A stretch of DNA of 64,000 bases, from assembly GCF_014750655.1 (NCBI RefSeq), contig NZ_JABBXD010000002.1:295536-359535 (forward strand). Direction: 5' to 3'. Made by a program: the position numbers and the translations under genes. Source of the DNA: Salinimonas profundi. GTDB lineage: Bacteria > Pseudomonadota > Gammaproteobacteria > Enterobacterales > Alteromonadaceae. Shown here piece after piece: positions 52,771 through 63,035 of this stretch. The notes below the pieces were generated by a model. That model worked only from the letters and a program-made list of their open reading frames with translations, was not told where the DNA came from and did not search any database. Position 1 is the stretch's first letter, and each line of letters starts with the position of its first letter.

Positions 52771-53445
52771 TTACTCAGCCGGCTTATCTTTATTATTCAT
52801 TTTAGCCTTTAATTTGGCTAATTCTTCATCAATTTTATCATCAGCTTCAAGTTCAGCAAATTCATCATTCAATGTTTTCTTGCCAAGATCGTAAGCGTCT
52901 ACCTGAGACTCCAGGTCATCGATCTTACGTTCATACTGCTCAAAGCGTCCCATTGCTGCATCGACCTTACTGCTATCAAGGGTGCGTTTAACTTCCAACC
53001 GAGAGCTGGCTGTTTTCTGACGCATGATAATCGTTTTCTGACGCGCTTTGGCATCCGCCAGCTTTTCCTGCAGCTGTCCGATCTCTTCCTGAAGCTTGCT
53101 GATTTGTTCATCAACAACACTTAATTCCTTGTTCAGCGCATCCGCAGCTTCGGCTGACTTTTTCTTTTCCTGCAATGCCGCACGGGCTAAGTCATCGCGA
53201 TCCTTACTTAACGCCAACTCAGCTTTTGCTTCCCAGTCGGCGGCATCGCTTTTATACTTACTGATCTGAGCGGTAATTTCTTTTTTACTCGCCAGTGTTT
53301 TAGCAGAAGCTGAACGTACTTCTACCAGTGTGTCTTCCATTTCCTGGATGATCAGGCGAACCATTTTTTCAGGATCTTCTGCCTTATCCAGTAGTGCATT
53401 AATGTTTGAGTTCACTATATCGGTGAAACGCGTGAAGATACCCAT
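52771..53445 (-). CDS. pspA: Phage shock protein A
   Basis: 224-residue coiled-coil protein of the PspA/Vipp1 family. It binds and represses PspF under normal conditions and protects the inner membrane under stress. MGIFTRFTDIVNSNINALLDKAEDPEKMVRLIIQEMED is the amphipathic N-terminal helix that binds membrane and PspF, followed by long coiled coils up to about 205. ATG 53445 is used rather than TTG 53451, since family members start MGIF. A sigma-54-type site lies about 60 bases upstream. It is followed by pspB, pspC and a strong terminator. Confidence 0.95.
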   Translation of the reverse strand: MGIFTRFTDIVNSNINALLDKAEDPEKMVRLIIQEMEDTLVEVRSASAKTLASKKEITAQISKYKSDAADWEAKAELALSKDRDDLARAALQEKKKSAEAADALNKELSVVDEQISKLQEEIGQLQEKLADAKARQKTIIMRQKTASSRLEVKRTLDSSKVDAAMGRFEQYERKIDDLESQVDAYDLGKKTLNDEFAELEADDKIDEELAKLKAKMNNKDKPAE

Positions 53446-53505
53446 ATTCAATACCTCAGACTCAAGTTAAAAAACGTGCACTGTGGCACATGCTGATAAG
53501 TACTA

Positions 53506-53521
53506 TTCAATTTGCTTGCCA
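53506..53521 (-). promoter_or_regulatory. Sigma-54 promoter of the psp operon
   Basis: The minus strand reads TGGCAAG-caaa-TTGAA, matching the -24/-12 consensus TGGCACG-N4-TTGCA except A for C at two positions. The predicted start is near 53495, leaving a leader of about 50 bases to the pspA ATG. The divergent pspF activator is 124 bases away. Confidence 0.7.
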
Positions 53522-53644
53522 CTTCGCAATGCTACATAAGCCCATGAAAAAATGAAGTTTTTTCATATTAAAATAAATTCGTATCCACTCAACTTTTAAT
53601 TTACACTAGTTATTGGTCGAAATGACTAACTTTTGAGGGAATAG

Positions 53645-54760
53645 ATGAGTAGATTTCGCCAGCAAGATAATTTGTTAGGTCAGGCTAACAGCTTTCTGGA
53701 AGTCTTAGAGCAGATTTCGCAAATTGCACCGCTGAACAAACCGGTTTTAATTATTGGTGAACGAGGCACAGGTAAAGAACTTGTCGCTGCTCGTCTGCAT
53801 TTTTTATCGCAGCGCTGGGACCAAAACTATGTAAAACTGAATTGTGCCGCCCTTAATGAGAACCTGCTTGAGAGCGAACTGTTCGGATACGAGGCTGGCG
53901 CATTCACCGGTGCTGCAAAACGACGTGAAGGACGCTTTGAAATCGCGCATAACGGCACACTGTTTCTGGATGAGTTAGCTAATACCTCCGGGCTGGTGCA
54001 GGAAAAGCTGTTGCGGGTAATTGAATATGGTGAGTTCGAACGTGTCGGCGGTAGTAAAACAGTAAAAACTGATGTGCGCCTGGTCGCCGCAACCAATGAA
54101 GACCTTCCCTCGCTGGCCGAAGCCGGCGAATTCAGAGCCGATTTGCTTGACCGTCTGGCATTTGACGTTATCACAATTCCTCCCTTAAGAGAGCGTCCTG
54201 AAGACATTCTCATGCTGGCAGAACACTTTGCTATTAATATGGCGCGGGAAATGGAAATGGAGTTATTCAGCGGGTTTACTGAAAAGGCGCGCCGCACGCT
54301 GCTGGACTATGACTGGCCAGGCAACATTCGTGAGCTTAAAAACGTGGTTGAACGCGCAGTGTACAGGTGTAACAACCCTCATCTGCCGGTTCACGAAATC
54401 GTGTTAGATCCTTTTGCTTCCGCCTACCGTCCTAAAGGCAGGGTAAAAACCCAGGATCGCATCAGCGCCCCGGCCGGTGTTTCAAATTCGGCACCACCAG
54501 AGCATGCGACAGAGCAGGCGCAACCCGCCCCGCAGCCACCAGCTGCCGCCGTCACATTACCCAGTGAGCCTGACTATCCGATCGATCTGAAAGAACGTTC
54601 ATCTGAATATGAAATCGAAATGATTAAGCAGGCTTTAGCCGATAGTCAGTTCAATCAAAAGAAAACGGCTGAAAAGCTAAGTCTTACCTATCATCAACTG
54701 CGAGGTTATCTAAAGAAATACAATCTGTTAGACTCTTCTCAAGAAAGCCTTGAAGCTTAG
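53645..54760 (+). CDS. pspF: PspF sigma-54 enhancer-binding activator
   Basis: 371-residue activator of the psp promoter. The AAA+ domain (about 10-240) has Walker A GERGTGKE (38-45) and the GAFTGA loop (85-90) that engages sigma-54, Walker B-like TLFLDELANTS, and the R-finger region DLLDRLAFDVITIPPLRERPEDI. The C-terminal FIS-type HTH is at about 335-360 (NQKKTAEKLSLTYHQLRGYLKKYN). Unlike E. coli PspF (325 residues), a proline/alanine-rich linker of about 50 residues separates the two domains. There is no N-terminal sensing domain, as usual, since PspA is its inhibitor. sapA starts 12 bases after its stop. Confidence 0.95.
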   Translation: MSRFRQQDNLLGQANSFLEVLEQISQIAPLNKPVLIIGERGTGKELVAARLHFLSQRWDQNYVKLNCAALNENLLESELFGYEAGAFTGAAKRREGRFEIAHNGTLFLDELANTSGLVQEKLLRVIEYGEFERVGGSKTVKTDVRLVAATNEDLPSLAEAGEFRADLLDRLAFDVITIPPLRERPEDILMLAEHFAINMAREMEMELFSGFTEKARRTLLDYDWPGNIRELKNVVERAVYRCNNPHLPVHEIVLDPFASAYRPKGRVKTQDRISAPAGVSNSAPPEHATEQAQPAPQPPAAAVTLPSEPDYPIDLKERSSEYEIEMIKQALADSQFNQKKTAEKLSLTYHQLRGYLKKYNLLDSSQESLEA

Positions 54761-54771
54761 TGATCATAACC

Positions 54772-56391
54772 ATGACGCGCACCGCCACGATCCTGCTCTG
54801 CCTGTTCGCCCTGGCCGCTGTCAGTGCATGCAGTAAAAAAGATACGGACAAATTCTACCAATCCGGTATTTTATATTGTTCTGAAAGTGCGCCTGTCAAT
54901 TTCAATCCGCAACTGGACACCTCAGCAACCACTTCTGATGCCACTGCACATCAGGTTTATGACCGCCTTTTAGATTTTGACGCCGAAACCGGCCGTATTG
55001 TGCCCAGTCTTGCCAGCAGCTGGCGGGTCTCTGACGATGGCCTTACTTACACATTCCAGCTTCGAAAGGACGTCGCCTTTCACAGCACGGCCTATTTTAC
55101 GCCCAGCCGAACGTTTAATGCAGACGATGTGCTTTTCAGTATTAATCGCTGGCGGCAGCCTGATCATCCGTTCCATGAAATATCCGGTGGTCGCTACCCA
55201 TACTTCGAAAGTTTGGGTATTGCTGAAAACATCGAAACCGTGAACCGAATCAACGGCTACCGGGTGGAGATCCTGCTGAAAGAACGTGACAGCTCATTTC
55301 TGGCAAATCTGGCGACTGACTTTTCCGTTATACTTTCTAAAGAGTATGCAGATACGCTGATCAACCGGGGAGAGCCTGAGCGTATAGACCATTATCCCAT
55401 CGGCACCGGCCCTTACAAGTTCGAAAGCTACCGAAAAGACCATTATATCCGGTACCGGGCCCACGAATCCTTTTGGCAGAATAAGAAATCAACCGACCGG
55501 CTTATCTATGATATTACGCCCAAAAGCTCATTGCGTCTGGCTAAGCTAATGACGGGCGAATGCGATGCGATTGCATTTCCGGCGCAGACTGAGCTGGATA
55601 TTATCCGCAATCGTCCGGATCTGGAACTTTCCGAAAAGCCTGGTCTGAATGTCGGTTTCTGGGCTTTCAACACGCAGCGCCCGCCATTTGATAATCCCGA
55701 TTTTCGCCAGGCGCTGGCGCACGCTATCGACAAAAATACGCTGCTTGAAGCGGTGTATTTTGACAGTGCCTCCAGAGCCAAAAGTCTGCTGCCTGTGGCC
55801 AGCTGGGCGTATCAGAATGACGCAGAAGATACCGCGTACAACCCGGTTCTGGCAAAACGTCTGCTTGATAAAGCGGGCATAGAGCCAGGCTTTACCATGA
55901 CTATCTGGGCTATGCCTATCGAGCGTGCGTACAACCCTAACGCGGCTAAGATGGCTGAGCTCATCCAGCGTTACTTAAGTGATGTAGGCATCAACGTCAA
56001 TATTGTTACCTATGACTGGACAACTTTCCGCCGCCATCTGCGCGAAGGACTCCATGACTCTGTATTAATAGGCTGGTCTGCAGATAACGGTGACCCGGAT
56101 AACTTTTATCGGCCTCTTTTGAGTTGTGGCGCGATTCCATCGGGTACAAACCGGGCAATGTGGTGTAACGAACGCTATGATGAACTGCTGAATCAGGCAC
56201 TGGAAACCGAGGATCTGGCTAAACGAAAGGCGATTTACATGCAGGTTAACGCACTTTTAAATAAAGAATTACCCATCGTGCCCATCGCGCACGCGTTTCG
56301 TTATCAGGCTTATCGTAAAGAGCTCAAGGGCATGCAGATTAACCCTTACGGAAGTATTCGATTCGGCGGGGTAACCAAAGAACTGCCATGA
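54772..56391 (+). CDS. sapA: SapA-like peptide ABC transporter substrate-binding protein
   Basis: 539-residue lipoprotein, extracytoplasmic solute-binding family 5. The signal MTRTATILLCLFALAAVSAC ends with a lipobox Cys20, unlike many SapA proteins that have a cleaved signal. The mature protein carries the family block around DARTGRIVPSLA-like SWRVSDDGLTYTFQLRKDVAFH. It is the first of five genes sapABCDF. Family binding proteins take peptides; Sap systems in enterobacteria are linked to antimicrobial peptide resistance and, for SapBCDF, putrescine export. Its substrate here is unknown. It follows pspF by 12 bases and probably shares its transcript. Confidence 0.92.
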   Translation: MTRTATILLCLFALAAVSACSKKDTDKFYQSGILYCSESAPVNFNPQLDTSATTSDATAHQVYDRLLDFDAETGRIVPSLASSWRVSDDGLTYTFQLRKDVAFHSTAYFTPSRTFNADDVLFSINRWRQPDHPFHEISGGRYPYFESLGIAENIETVNRINGYRVEILLKERDSSFLANLATDFSVILSKEYADTLINRGEPERIDHYPIGTGPYKFESYRKDHYIRYRAHESFWQNKKSTDRLIYDITPKSSLRLAKLMTGECDAIAFPAQTELDIIRNRPDLELSEKPGLNVGFWAFNTQRPPFDNPDFRQALAHAIDKNTLLEAVYFDSASRAKSLLPVASWAYQNDAEDTAYNPVLAKRLLDKAGIEPGFTMTIWAMPIERAYNPNAAKMAELIQRYLSDVGINVNIVTYDWTTFRRHLREGLHDSVLIGWSADNGDPDNFYRPLLSCGAIPSGTNRAMWCNERYDELLNQALETEDLAKRKAIYMQVNALLNKELPIVPIAHAFRYQAYRKELKGMQINPYGSIRFGGVTKELP

Positions 56392-57416
56392 GAATTTTAG
56401 GTCGCTTCGGTATACTTTTTTCCTTAACACTGCTGGTACTGGCGATATTTTCATTTGCCCTGGCCTACCTGTTTCCCGGTGATGTCCTGACCAACCTCAC
56501 CGGCATTATTCCTCAAAATGACGCCCATCGCGAATTGCTCATTCAAAAGCACCGGCTGGATGAGGCTTACTTTTTTCAGTTTGTTCATTACTTATCTGAA
56601 ATGCTGCAGGGCAACTGGGGCTACAGCTTTGTTTCCGGGTTGTCATTAAAAGAAGAGATTGGCCTGGCACTGCCTGCCACCATCGAACTGGCTTTCTATG
56701 CGATGTTCATCGCCATTGTAATTGGTTTGCCGGTGGGTTGTTATGCGGGCCTGAAAAGCTATACGGCGGCCGATTACTCAATCAACTCAGTATCAATGGT
56801 CGGCTATTCTTTTCCGGTGTTCTGGTTGGCGCTGTTGTTTATTCTGCTGTTCAGTCTTGAATTGAATATTGCACCGTTATCAGGCCGGATAAGTCTGCTG
56901 TTTGATGTGCCGGACAAGACAGGGTTTATACTTATTGATATTCTGCTGGCTGACAATATTGATACCAGCCTGGCACTCAGGGATGCCTTTCATCATTTAT
57001 TGTTACCCACGCTTGCCTTAAGCGTTATTTCAACAGCGTCGATGATACGAATGACACGGCGCTCTGTTATTGATGTACTTAACCGCCCCTATATTACTGC
57101 GGCACGGTCCAGAGGGCTGTCCCGCTGGCAAACCTTTTCGCGGCATATTTTAAGAAATGCGCTATTACCGGTATTGCCATTACTGGCTATTCAGATTACG
57201 TCGCTAATCACCAATGCAATGATTGTAGAAACACTGTTTTCCTGGCCGGGCATTGGCAGTTGGCTGATTCAGGCTATTTACCAGCGTGACTACCCGGCAT
57301 TGCGGGTTGGTATGCTCGCGGTTGCAACCGTTGTTATTATGCTGACAATCACGATTGATTTGTTTAACCGTTTAATCGATCCAAGCAGGGACAAATACGA
57401 ACGTGCCACAGTTTAG
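56388..57416 (+). CDS. sapB: ABC transporter permease SapB
   Basis: 342-residue inner-membrane permease with about six helices. It belongs to the DppB-type family: MLQGNWGYSFVSGLSLKEEIGLALPATIELAF, then the EAA-like coupling loop near AARSRGLSRWQTFSRHILRNALLPVLPL, which contacts the ATPase. The start ATG 56388 overlaps the sapA stop by four bases (ATGA). It pairs with SapC to form the translocation pore. Confidence 0.95.
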   Translation: MRILGRFGILFSLTLLVLAIFSFALAYLFPGDVLTNLTGIIPQNDAHRELLIQKHRLDEAYFFQFVHYLSEMLQGNWGYSFVSGLSLKEEIGLALPATIELAFYAMFIAIVIGLPVGCYAGLKSYTAADYSINSVSMVGYSFPVFWLALLFILLFSLELNIAPLSGRISLLFDVPDKTGFILIDILLADNIDTSLALRDAFHHLLLPTLALSVISTASMIRMTRRSVIDVLNRPYITAARSRGLSRWQTFSRHILRNALLPVLPLLAIQITSLITNAMIVETLFSWPGIGSWLIQAIYQRDYPALRVGMLAVATVVIMLTITIDLFNRLIDPSRDKYERATV

Positions 57417-58296
57417 TCTCTACGAAGAAGAGTATCACCCGTCTCCGCTGCAGCGTACCTGGCGGGAGTTTACCTCCAGCCACATCGCTGTGCTGGGGCT
57501 ATTTGTGCTTGCTATCTTTTTGATATTTGCCCTCTTCGCGCCATTGATAGCCCCATTCAACCCGGTTGAGCAAAATATTGATTCGCTGCTTATACCGCCA
57601 AGCTGGGAAACCAACGGTACCATCGCGCATTTGTTTGGCACAGATGCGCTGGGTCGCGACGTCTTCTCGCGAATCATTTATGGCTGCAGGGTGACCTTTG
57701 GCAGCAGCATTTTACTGGTGATTATTGCCATGCTGATTGGCGTATCTATCGGGACGTTCGCTGGCATGATGAGCGGTGTCCGTTCCAGTGTCATGAACCA
57801 TTTGTTGGATGCGTTGATGGCCATCCCAACGCTGTTAATTGCCATTATTATCGTCGCCATTTTAGGCACCGGTCTGGTCAACAGTATGTGGGCCATCACA
57901 CTGGCACTGATCCCACAGTTTATCCATTACACCCGCTCTTTCGTGCGCAGTGAAATGAAAAAAGAATACGTACTGGCGTCGAAACTTGATGGGGCTAATG
58001 CATGGCAATTATTCAGACACTCTATTTTGCCAAACATGATTGAGATGCTCGTGGTTCAGGGTTCGCTGGCACTATCTATTGCGGTTATTGATGTTTCAGC
58101 GCTAGGCTTTTTGAATCTTGGCGCACAGCCGCCCCTTCCGGAGCTCGGTGCTATACTGGCGGACGGATTGGATGTCGCCTATCTGGCACCATGGAACGTT
58201 GGGTTACCCGGGTTGTCAATATTTCTGATGGTGCTGGCCATCAATATTGTTGGCGATGGCTTACGTTCAGCACTCAGAAAAAGGGTCAGTCACTAA
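57403..58296 (+). CDS. sapC: ABC transporter permease SapC
   Basis: 297-residue permease of the DppC type. Its start is GTG 57403 (product MPQFSLYEEEY), which fits the E. coli SapC start MPYDSVYSE; it overlaps the sapB stop by 14 bases. The N-terminal helix HIAVLGLFVLAIFLIFALFAPLIAPF is followed by FGTDALGRDVFSRIIYGCRVTFG, a typical family block, and the coupling segment ASKLDGANAWQLFRHSILPNMIEML. It is translated with sapB and ends in a TAATG overlap with sapD. Confidence 0.95.
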   Translation: MPQFSLYEEEYHPSPLQRTWREFTSSHIAVLGLFVLAIFLIFALFAPLIAPFNPVEQNIDSLLIPPSWETNGTIAHLFGTDALGRDVFSRIIYGCRVTFGSSILLVIIAMLIGVSIGTFAGMMSGVRSSVMNHLLDALMAIPTLLIAIIIVAILGTGLVNSMWAITLALIPQFIHYTRSFVRSEMKKEYVLASKLDGANAWQLFRHSILPNMIEMLVVQGSLALSIAVIDVSALGFLNLGAQPPLPELGAILADGLDVAYLAPWNVGLPGLSIFLMVLAINIVGDGLRSALRKRVSH

Positions 58297-59291
58297 TGCC
58301 AATGCTCGATATCAAAAACCTGACACTGGAAATTGAAACCGCCGGTACCCGGGTAAAAGCGCTGGATAAGGTGAATCTGACTATTAATAGTGGCGAAATC
58401 CGGGCGTTGGTAGGAGAGTCTGGTTCAGGAAAAAGCCTTATCGTGTCGGCCATCTCCGGCGCACTCCCCCAGAAGTTTCATCTGACCGCGGATCGTATGA
58501 GCTGGAAGGGCAAAAGTCTGTTAAGTATGCCGACCGAAGAACGTCGCCAGCTTATGCGCCGGGATATCGCGGTGGTCTTTCAGAACCCCGGCAGTGCTCT
58601 TGATCCGTCCGCTACGCTGGGTGAGCAGCTGGAGGAAAGTATTCCTGATGAACTGGTAGAGGGAAAGTGGTTCTGGCAACGGCGTCAGTCCAGACGCAAA
58701 TCAGCGATATCAACGGTTCACAAGGTGGGCATTAAACATCACAGACACTATCTGAGTGCCTACCCTCACCAAATACCGACAGATATCAGCCAGAAGTTTA
58801 TGCTGGCGATGGCACTGATTTCTCAGCCAAAATTACTGATTGCCGATGATCCGACCCGGGGTATGGAAACCACCACCAAAACCCAGGTGTTAAAGCTGCT
58901 CACACGGCTGAATCAGACAAAGTCCTTGTCCATTTTGTTTATCAGCCACGATTTGCTGGCAATCTCCAGCATGTGTCATTCTATGACCGTGCTCTATTGT
59001 GGTCAGACGGTAGAATCCGGCAGAATGAAAATGCTCAGAAAGCGGCCACTGCACCCTTATACCAAAGCGCTGTTAGACAGCGCACCCAGCTTTCAGAACG
59101 ATTTGCCGCCTAAAAGCCTGCTTCCGACACTGGATGGTACCATTCCTTCACTAAAGCATGTTCCTATCGGCTGTCGTCTTGGCCCGAGGTGCCCGCGTGC
59201 ACAGCGTGACTGTGTTATTACGCCGGCAGTACGTCGTATCCACGACCATACGTACAGTTGTCACTTCCCGCTGCATATGGAAAAACTATGA
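58296..59291 (+). CDS. sapD: ABC transporter ATPase SapD
   Basis: 331-residue ATPase of the OppD/DppD class. Walker A GESGSGKS is at about residues 40-47, and Walker B is LLIADDPTRGMET. The ABC signature is degenerate, IPTDISQKF in place of LSGGQ, as in E. coli SapD (LTEGECQKV), so this ATPase site is probably weak and SapF carries the standard signature. The C-terminal PIGCRLGPRCPRAQRDC segment is typical of the oligopeptide class. ATG 58296 (TAATG overlap with sapC) is the start; the open frame to 58191 is a sapC shadow. It overlaps sapF by four bases. Confidence 0.95.
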   Translation: MPMLDIKNLTLEIETAGTRVKALDKVNLTINSGEIRALVGESGSGKSLIVSAISGALPQKFHLTADRMSWKGKSLLSMPTEERRQLMRRDIAVVFQNPGSALDPSATLGEQLEESIPDELVEGKWFWQRRQSRRKSAISTVHKVGIKHHRHYLSAYPHQIPTDISQKFMLAMALISQPKLLIADDPTRGMETTTKTQVLKLLTRLNQTKSLSILFISHDLLAISSMCHSMTVLYCGQTVESGRMKMLRKRPLHPYTKALLDSAPSFQNDLPPKSLLPTLDGTIPSLKHVPIGCRLGPRCPRAQRDCVITPAVRRIHDHTYSCHFPLHMEKL

Positions 59292-60094
59292 ACCAGCTAA
59301 TGCATGTCAGCAAACTGGTATTCCGGCATGATCAGAACAAGCGCTGGCTGAAAAAACCGGAAGTCTTCCAGCTGGGCCCCATCGATCTGACTGTCAACAA
59401 GGGCGAGACGATCGCCATCATCGGTGAGAACCGGGCAGGGAAGTCGTTACTGGCGAAGATGCTGGTTGGCGCTGTGGCGGCAGACGAAGGAGAAATATCC
59501 CTTAGTAGCGTGAGATACAACGCCGCCAAACGACGCTCTACGCGCTCATACAATGCCAGTAATGATATTCGCATGATCTTCCAGCACAGCACAGAGGCAA
59601 TGAATCCTGGCATCACTGTGGGAATGATTTTGGATGAACCTTTGCGTCTGAACACACGAATGACTGAAAAAGAACGTCGCGCCAGAATTGAAGAAACACT
59701 CATTAAGGTCGGTTTGCTGCGCGACCATGTTTATTTTTACCGGCACATGCTCTCTGATGGTCAGCAACAACGTGTGGCGCTGGCTCGAGCTCTGGTACTG
59801 CAACCGAAAATTTTAGTCGCTGACGAGCCGTTCGCTGCGCTGGATCCCTCCATTCGCTCACAAACGGTTAATCAGATCCTGACATTACAAAGAGAGCTGG
59901 GACTATCGTTTATCTTTATTACCCACAATTTAGGTGTCGTCAGGCACATTGCGGATAAGGTGATTGTCATGAAGAATGGTCGGATCGTTGAGTCAGGAAA
60001 AACCGAGACCATCTTCAGATGGCCTCAGCATAGTATGACGAAAAAGCTGATTCTGGCGTATCAATCGCTAGTACCGCAGCAAAAAATTACCTAA
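59288..60094 (+). CDS. sapF: ABC transporter ATPase SapF
   Basis: 268-residue ATPase, the same length as E. coli SapF. Walker A is GENRAGKS (about 47-54), the signature is LSDGQQQR, and Walker B is [14 protein letters not shown]. Start ATG 59288 overlaps the sapD stop (ATGA). Its stop overlaps the convergent oadB stop by four bases, so no room exists for a separate terminator between the two operons. Confidence 0.95.
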   Translation: MNQLMHVSKLVFRHDQNKRWLKKPEVFQLGPIDLTVNKGETIAIIGENRAGKSLLAKMLVGAVAADEGEISLSSVRYNAAKRRSTRSYNASNDIRMIFQHSTEAMNPGITVGMILDEPLRLNTRMTEKERRARIEETLIKVGLLRDHVYFYRHMLSDGQQQRVALARALVLQPKILVADEPFAALDPSIRSQTVNQILTLQRELGLSFIFITHNLGVVRHIADKVIVMKNGRIVESGKTETIFRWPQHSMTKKLILAYQSLVPQQKIT

Positions 60095-61221
60095 CCGACC
60101 AGCGCGAGCAATACCCCCGCTGCTACCGCAGATCCTAATACACCGGCGACATTGGGCCCCATGGCATGCATCAGCAAAAAGTTATGCGGATTTGCCTGAA
60201 GTCCTACTTTGTTTACCACACGCGCAGCCATAGGCACGGCAGATACACCTGCTGCGCCTATCAGCGGATTGATAGTGCCACCTGATAGTCGGCTCATCAG
60301 CTTAGCCATGAGCACACCGGTGGCAGTACCAATAGCAAATGCCACCGCTCCCAGCCCAAGAATCCCCAATGTCTCTACCGTAAGGAACTTGTCAGCTGAA
60401 AGCTTTGAGCCCACCGCGAGGCCCAAAAAGATGGTGGTTGTGTTGATGAGTTCGTTCTGCGTTGTTTTACTCAACCGCTCAACAACACCGCACTCTTTCA
60501 TCAGATTACCGAAACAAAACATACCTACCAATGGCGTAGCCGAAGGCAAAAACAGAATGGTCAGAATCAGCACTGCCAGAGGAAAAATAATCTTCTCTCG
60601 CTGGGACACCGGTCTGAGTTGTGCCATCTTTATCTGCCGCTCTTCTTTTGTAGTAAGCGCCTTCATGATCGGCGGCTGGATAATAGGAACCAGTGCCATG
60701 TAAGAATACGCTGCTACCGCTATGGCCCCCAGTAAATCCGGCGACAGCCGTGAGGCAAGAAATATCGCGGTAGGCCCATCGGCACCACCGATAATGGCAA
60801 TGGCGCTTGCATCTTTAAGACTAAATTCAAACCCGGGAATCAGGTTTAATGCTATGGCCCCGAACAGTGTGGCAAATATTCCGAACTGCGCCGCGGCACC
60901 CAGTAATAACATACGGGGATTGGCGATAAGCGCACCAAAGTCTGTCATTGCCCCCACGCCCATAAAGATAAGCAGCGGAAACACTCCGGTCTCTATGCCT
61001 ACTTCATAAATGTAGTAAAGCAATCCGCCCGGCTCAGAAAAGCCAGCCAGCGGTATGTTTGTCAGCAGTGCGCCAAACCCGATTGGAATTAACAGAAGCG
61101 GCTCGAACTTTTTCACAATTGCCAGATACAGCAATAAAAGTCCGACGCCCATCATGATTAACTGCTGATAATGAAAATGGGCCAGCGCTGTGCTGTCCCA
61201 TAAAATACTGAATTTTTCCAT
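60091..61221 (-). CDS. oadB: Oxaloacetate decarboxylase, sodium pump beta subunit
   Basis: 376-residue inner-membrane subunit of the sodium-pumping decarboxylase. It has about ten hydrophobic segments. [15 protein letters not shown] and the segment [41 protein letters not shown] are the conserved blocks that include the Na+-binding Asp (in GGADGP). Carboxybiotin from the alpha subunit is decarboxylated here and drives sodium export. It is the last gene of oadGAB, five bases after oadA. The related methylmalonyl-CoA decarboxylase beta is very similar, but the alpha partner points to oxaloacetate. Confidence 0.92.
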   Translation of the reverse strand: MEKFSILWDSTALAHFHYQQLIMMGVGLLLLYLAIVKKFEPLLLIPIGFGALLTNIPLAGFSEPGGLLYYIYEVGIETGVFPLLIFMGVGAMTDFGALIANPRMLLLGAAAQFGIFATLFGAIALNLIPGFEFSLKDASAIAIIGGADGPTAIFLASRLSPDLLGAIAVAAYSYMALVPIIQPPIMKALTTKEERQIKMAQLRPVSQREKIIFPLAVLILTILFLPSATPLVGMFCFGNLMKECGVVERLSKTTQNELINTTTIFLGLAVGSKLSADKFLTVETLGILGLGAVAFAIGTATGVLMAKLMSRLSGGTINPLIGAAGVSAVPMAARVVNKVGLQANPHNFLLMHAMGPNVAGVLGSAVAAGVLLALVG

Positions 61222-61226
61222 GGTAC

Positions 61227-63035
61227 CTACAGCTCAATTAATGGTTGACCACTGGAAACTGCGTCGCCTTCTTTCGCCAGCACCCGGCTCACTGTCCCGT
61301 CAAACGCGCTGCGAATTTCCGTCTCCATCTTCATTGCTTCCAGAATCATTACCACATCGCCGTCTGCAATTTCATCGCCTTCAGAAACCAGCACTTTGAA
61401 CACATTCCCGGATAACGGCGACTCGATGGTCTGTCCGCTGGCGCTGGCCTCTGCTGTGTCTTTCTCTGGTGCGGCCTGTTTGGCTTTGGCCGGCTGAACA
61501 TCGGTCAGTTCACCGGATGCGGCCACTTCAACGTGATAAACCTTACCATCTACAGAAACATCATAGCTGGCAGAGCTATCTTGATCTGGCGCACGCCCGG
61601 CAGTGTCAGCGGAAGATGATGTCGCATTTTGCTGCTCATCACTCTCTGTGGAGGGCGCTGGTTCGAAGGCATCCGGATTTCCCCGGTTTTGCAAAAATTT
61701 AAGCCCTATCTGCGGGAACAGCGCGTAAGTCAGCACATCATCCACCTTTGCATCGGCAAGCGTGAAAGACTTAGCATTAGAAAGCTCCTCCAACTCGCTG
61801 GTCAGGCTTTCCATTTCCGGTTTCAGGTTATCAGCAGGACGGCAGATCACCGGCTCATCACCATCCAGTACACGTTGCTGTAGTTCCTCGTTGACCGGCG
61901 CGGCGGTGGCGCCGTATTCCCCACGCAATACCCCGGCGGTTTCTTTGGTAATACTTTTGTATCGCTCGCCGGTAAGAACATTGAGTACAGACTGCGTGCC
62001 GACAATTTGAGAAGTGGGCGTAACCAGAGGAATGAATCCGAGATCTTCTCTGACTCTGGGAATTTCCTTTAACACCTCGTCAAACTTGTCTTGGGCGCCC
62101 TGCTCCTTAAGCTGATTTTCCATATTGGTCAGCATACCGCCAGGCACCTGCGCGAGTAAAATTCGCGCATCCACCCCCTTCAGGCTACCTTCGAAACGTG
62201 AGTATTTTTTCCTGACCTCACGAAAGTAACTGGCGATATTTTCCAGTTCAGGCAATGACAGGCCAGTGTCACGCTCTGTCCCCTCTACCGCCGAAACAAT
62301 TGACTCTGTTGCGGTATGGCCGTAGGTCATGCTCATTGAAGAGATAGCGGTATCCAGCATATCGATTCCGGCATCGATGGCTTTTTGATAAGTGGCGGTA
62401 GAAAGCCCGGTCGTCGCATGACATTGCATTGCAATAGGCACATTGACCGTTTCTTTAAGACCTTTAATCAGCTTCTCACACTCATAGGGATTTAGCAGCC
62501 CGGCCATATCTTTAATACAGATAGAGTCAACGCCCATATCTTGCAGATCTTTTGCCATTTTCAACCAGGTATCCAGGGTGTGGACCGGGCTCACTGTATA
62601 AGCAATAGTGCCCTGTGCATGTGCACCACAATCAATCGCAGATTTAACGGCCGTTTCCAGATTACGCACGTCGTTCATCGCATCAAAAATTCTGAAAACA
62701 TCCACCCCATTTTCATGAGCGCGTTCAACAAACTTTTTCACAACATCGTCGGCATAATGGCGATATCCCAACAGATTTTGGCCGCGTAAAAGCATCTGCT
62801 GACGTGTTTTGGGCATGGCTTTTTTCAGCGCCCGGATACGTTCCCAGGGATCTTCGCCAAGATAACGGATGCAAGCATCGAATGTGGCGCCACCCCACGA
62901 TTCCACAGACCAAAAGCCAGCATTGTCCAGCTCTTCAGCGATAGGCAACATATCATCCAAACGCATTCTTGTTGCCAGCAGTGACTGGTGGGCATCTCGT
63001 AAAACGAGCTCTGTTAACGCTAATGGTTTACTCAT
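61227..63035 (-). CDS. oadA: Oxaloacetate decarboxylase, alpha subunit (biotin protein)
   Basis: 602-residue cytosolic subunit. The carboxyltransferase domain (1-about 460) opens [25 protein letters not shown], with the conserved metal-site sequence RDAHQS and later the [23 protein letters not shown] segment. A linker rich in Ser/Ala/Asp (about 470-500) follows. The biotinyl domain carries EAMKMETE with the biotinylated Lys569. It transfers CO2 from oxaloacetate to biotin. It overlaps oadG by four bases and is followed by oadB after five bases. Oxaloacetate rather than pyruvate carboxylase activity is inferred from the Na+-pump beta partner. Confidence 0.94.
   Translation of the reverse strand: MSKPLALTELVLRDAHQSLLATRMRLDDMLPIAEELDNAGFWSVESWGGATFDACIRYLGEDPWERIRALKKAMPKTRQQMLLRGQNLLGYRHYADDVVKKFVERAHENGVDVFRIFDAMNDVRNLETAVKSAIDCGAHAQGTIAYTVSPVHTLDTWLKMAKDLQDMGVDSICIKDMAGLLNPYECEKLIKGLKETVNVPIAMQCHATTGLSTATYQKAIDAGIDMLDTAISSMSMTYGHTATESIVSAVEGTERDTGLSLPELENIASYFREVRKKYSRFEGSLKGVDARILLAQVPGGMLTNMENQLKEQGAQDKFDEVLKEIPRVREDLGFIPLVTPTSQIVGTQSVLNVLTGERYKSITKETAGVLRGEYGATAAPVNEELQQRVLDGDEPVICRPADNLKPEMESLTSELEELSNAKSFTLADAKVDDVLTYALFPQIGLKFLQNRGNPDAFEPAPSTESDEQQNATSSSADTAGRAPDQDSSASYDVSVDGKVYHVEVAASGELTDVQPAKAKQAAPEKDTAEASASGQTIESPLSGNVFKVLVSEGDEIADGDVVMILEAMKMETEIRSAFDGTVSRVLAKEGDAVSSGQPLIEL

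Noticed and set aside
53485..53500. TGGCACATGCTGATAA on the plus strand as a sigma-54 promoter for pspF
   Set aside because: TGGCAC is good, but no GC or TTG lies at the -12 distance.
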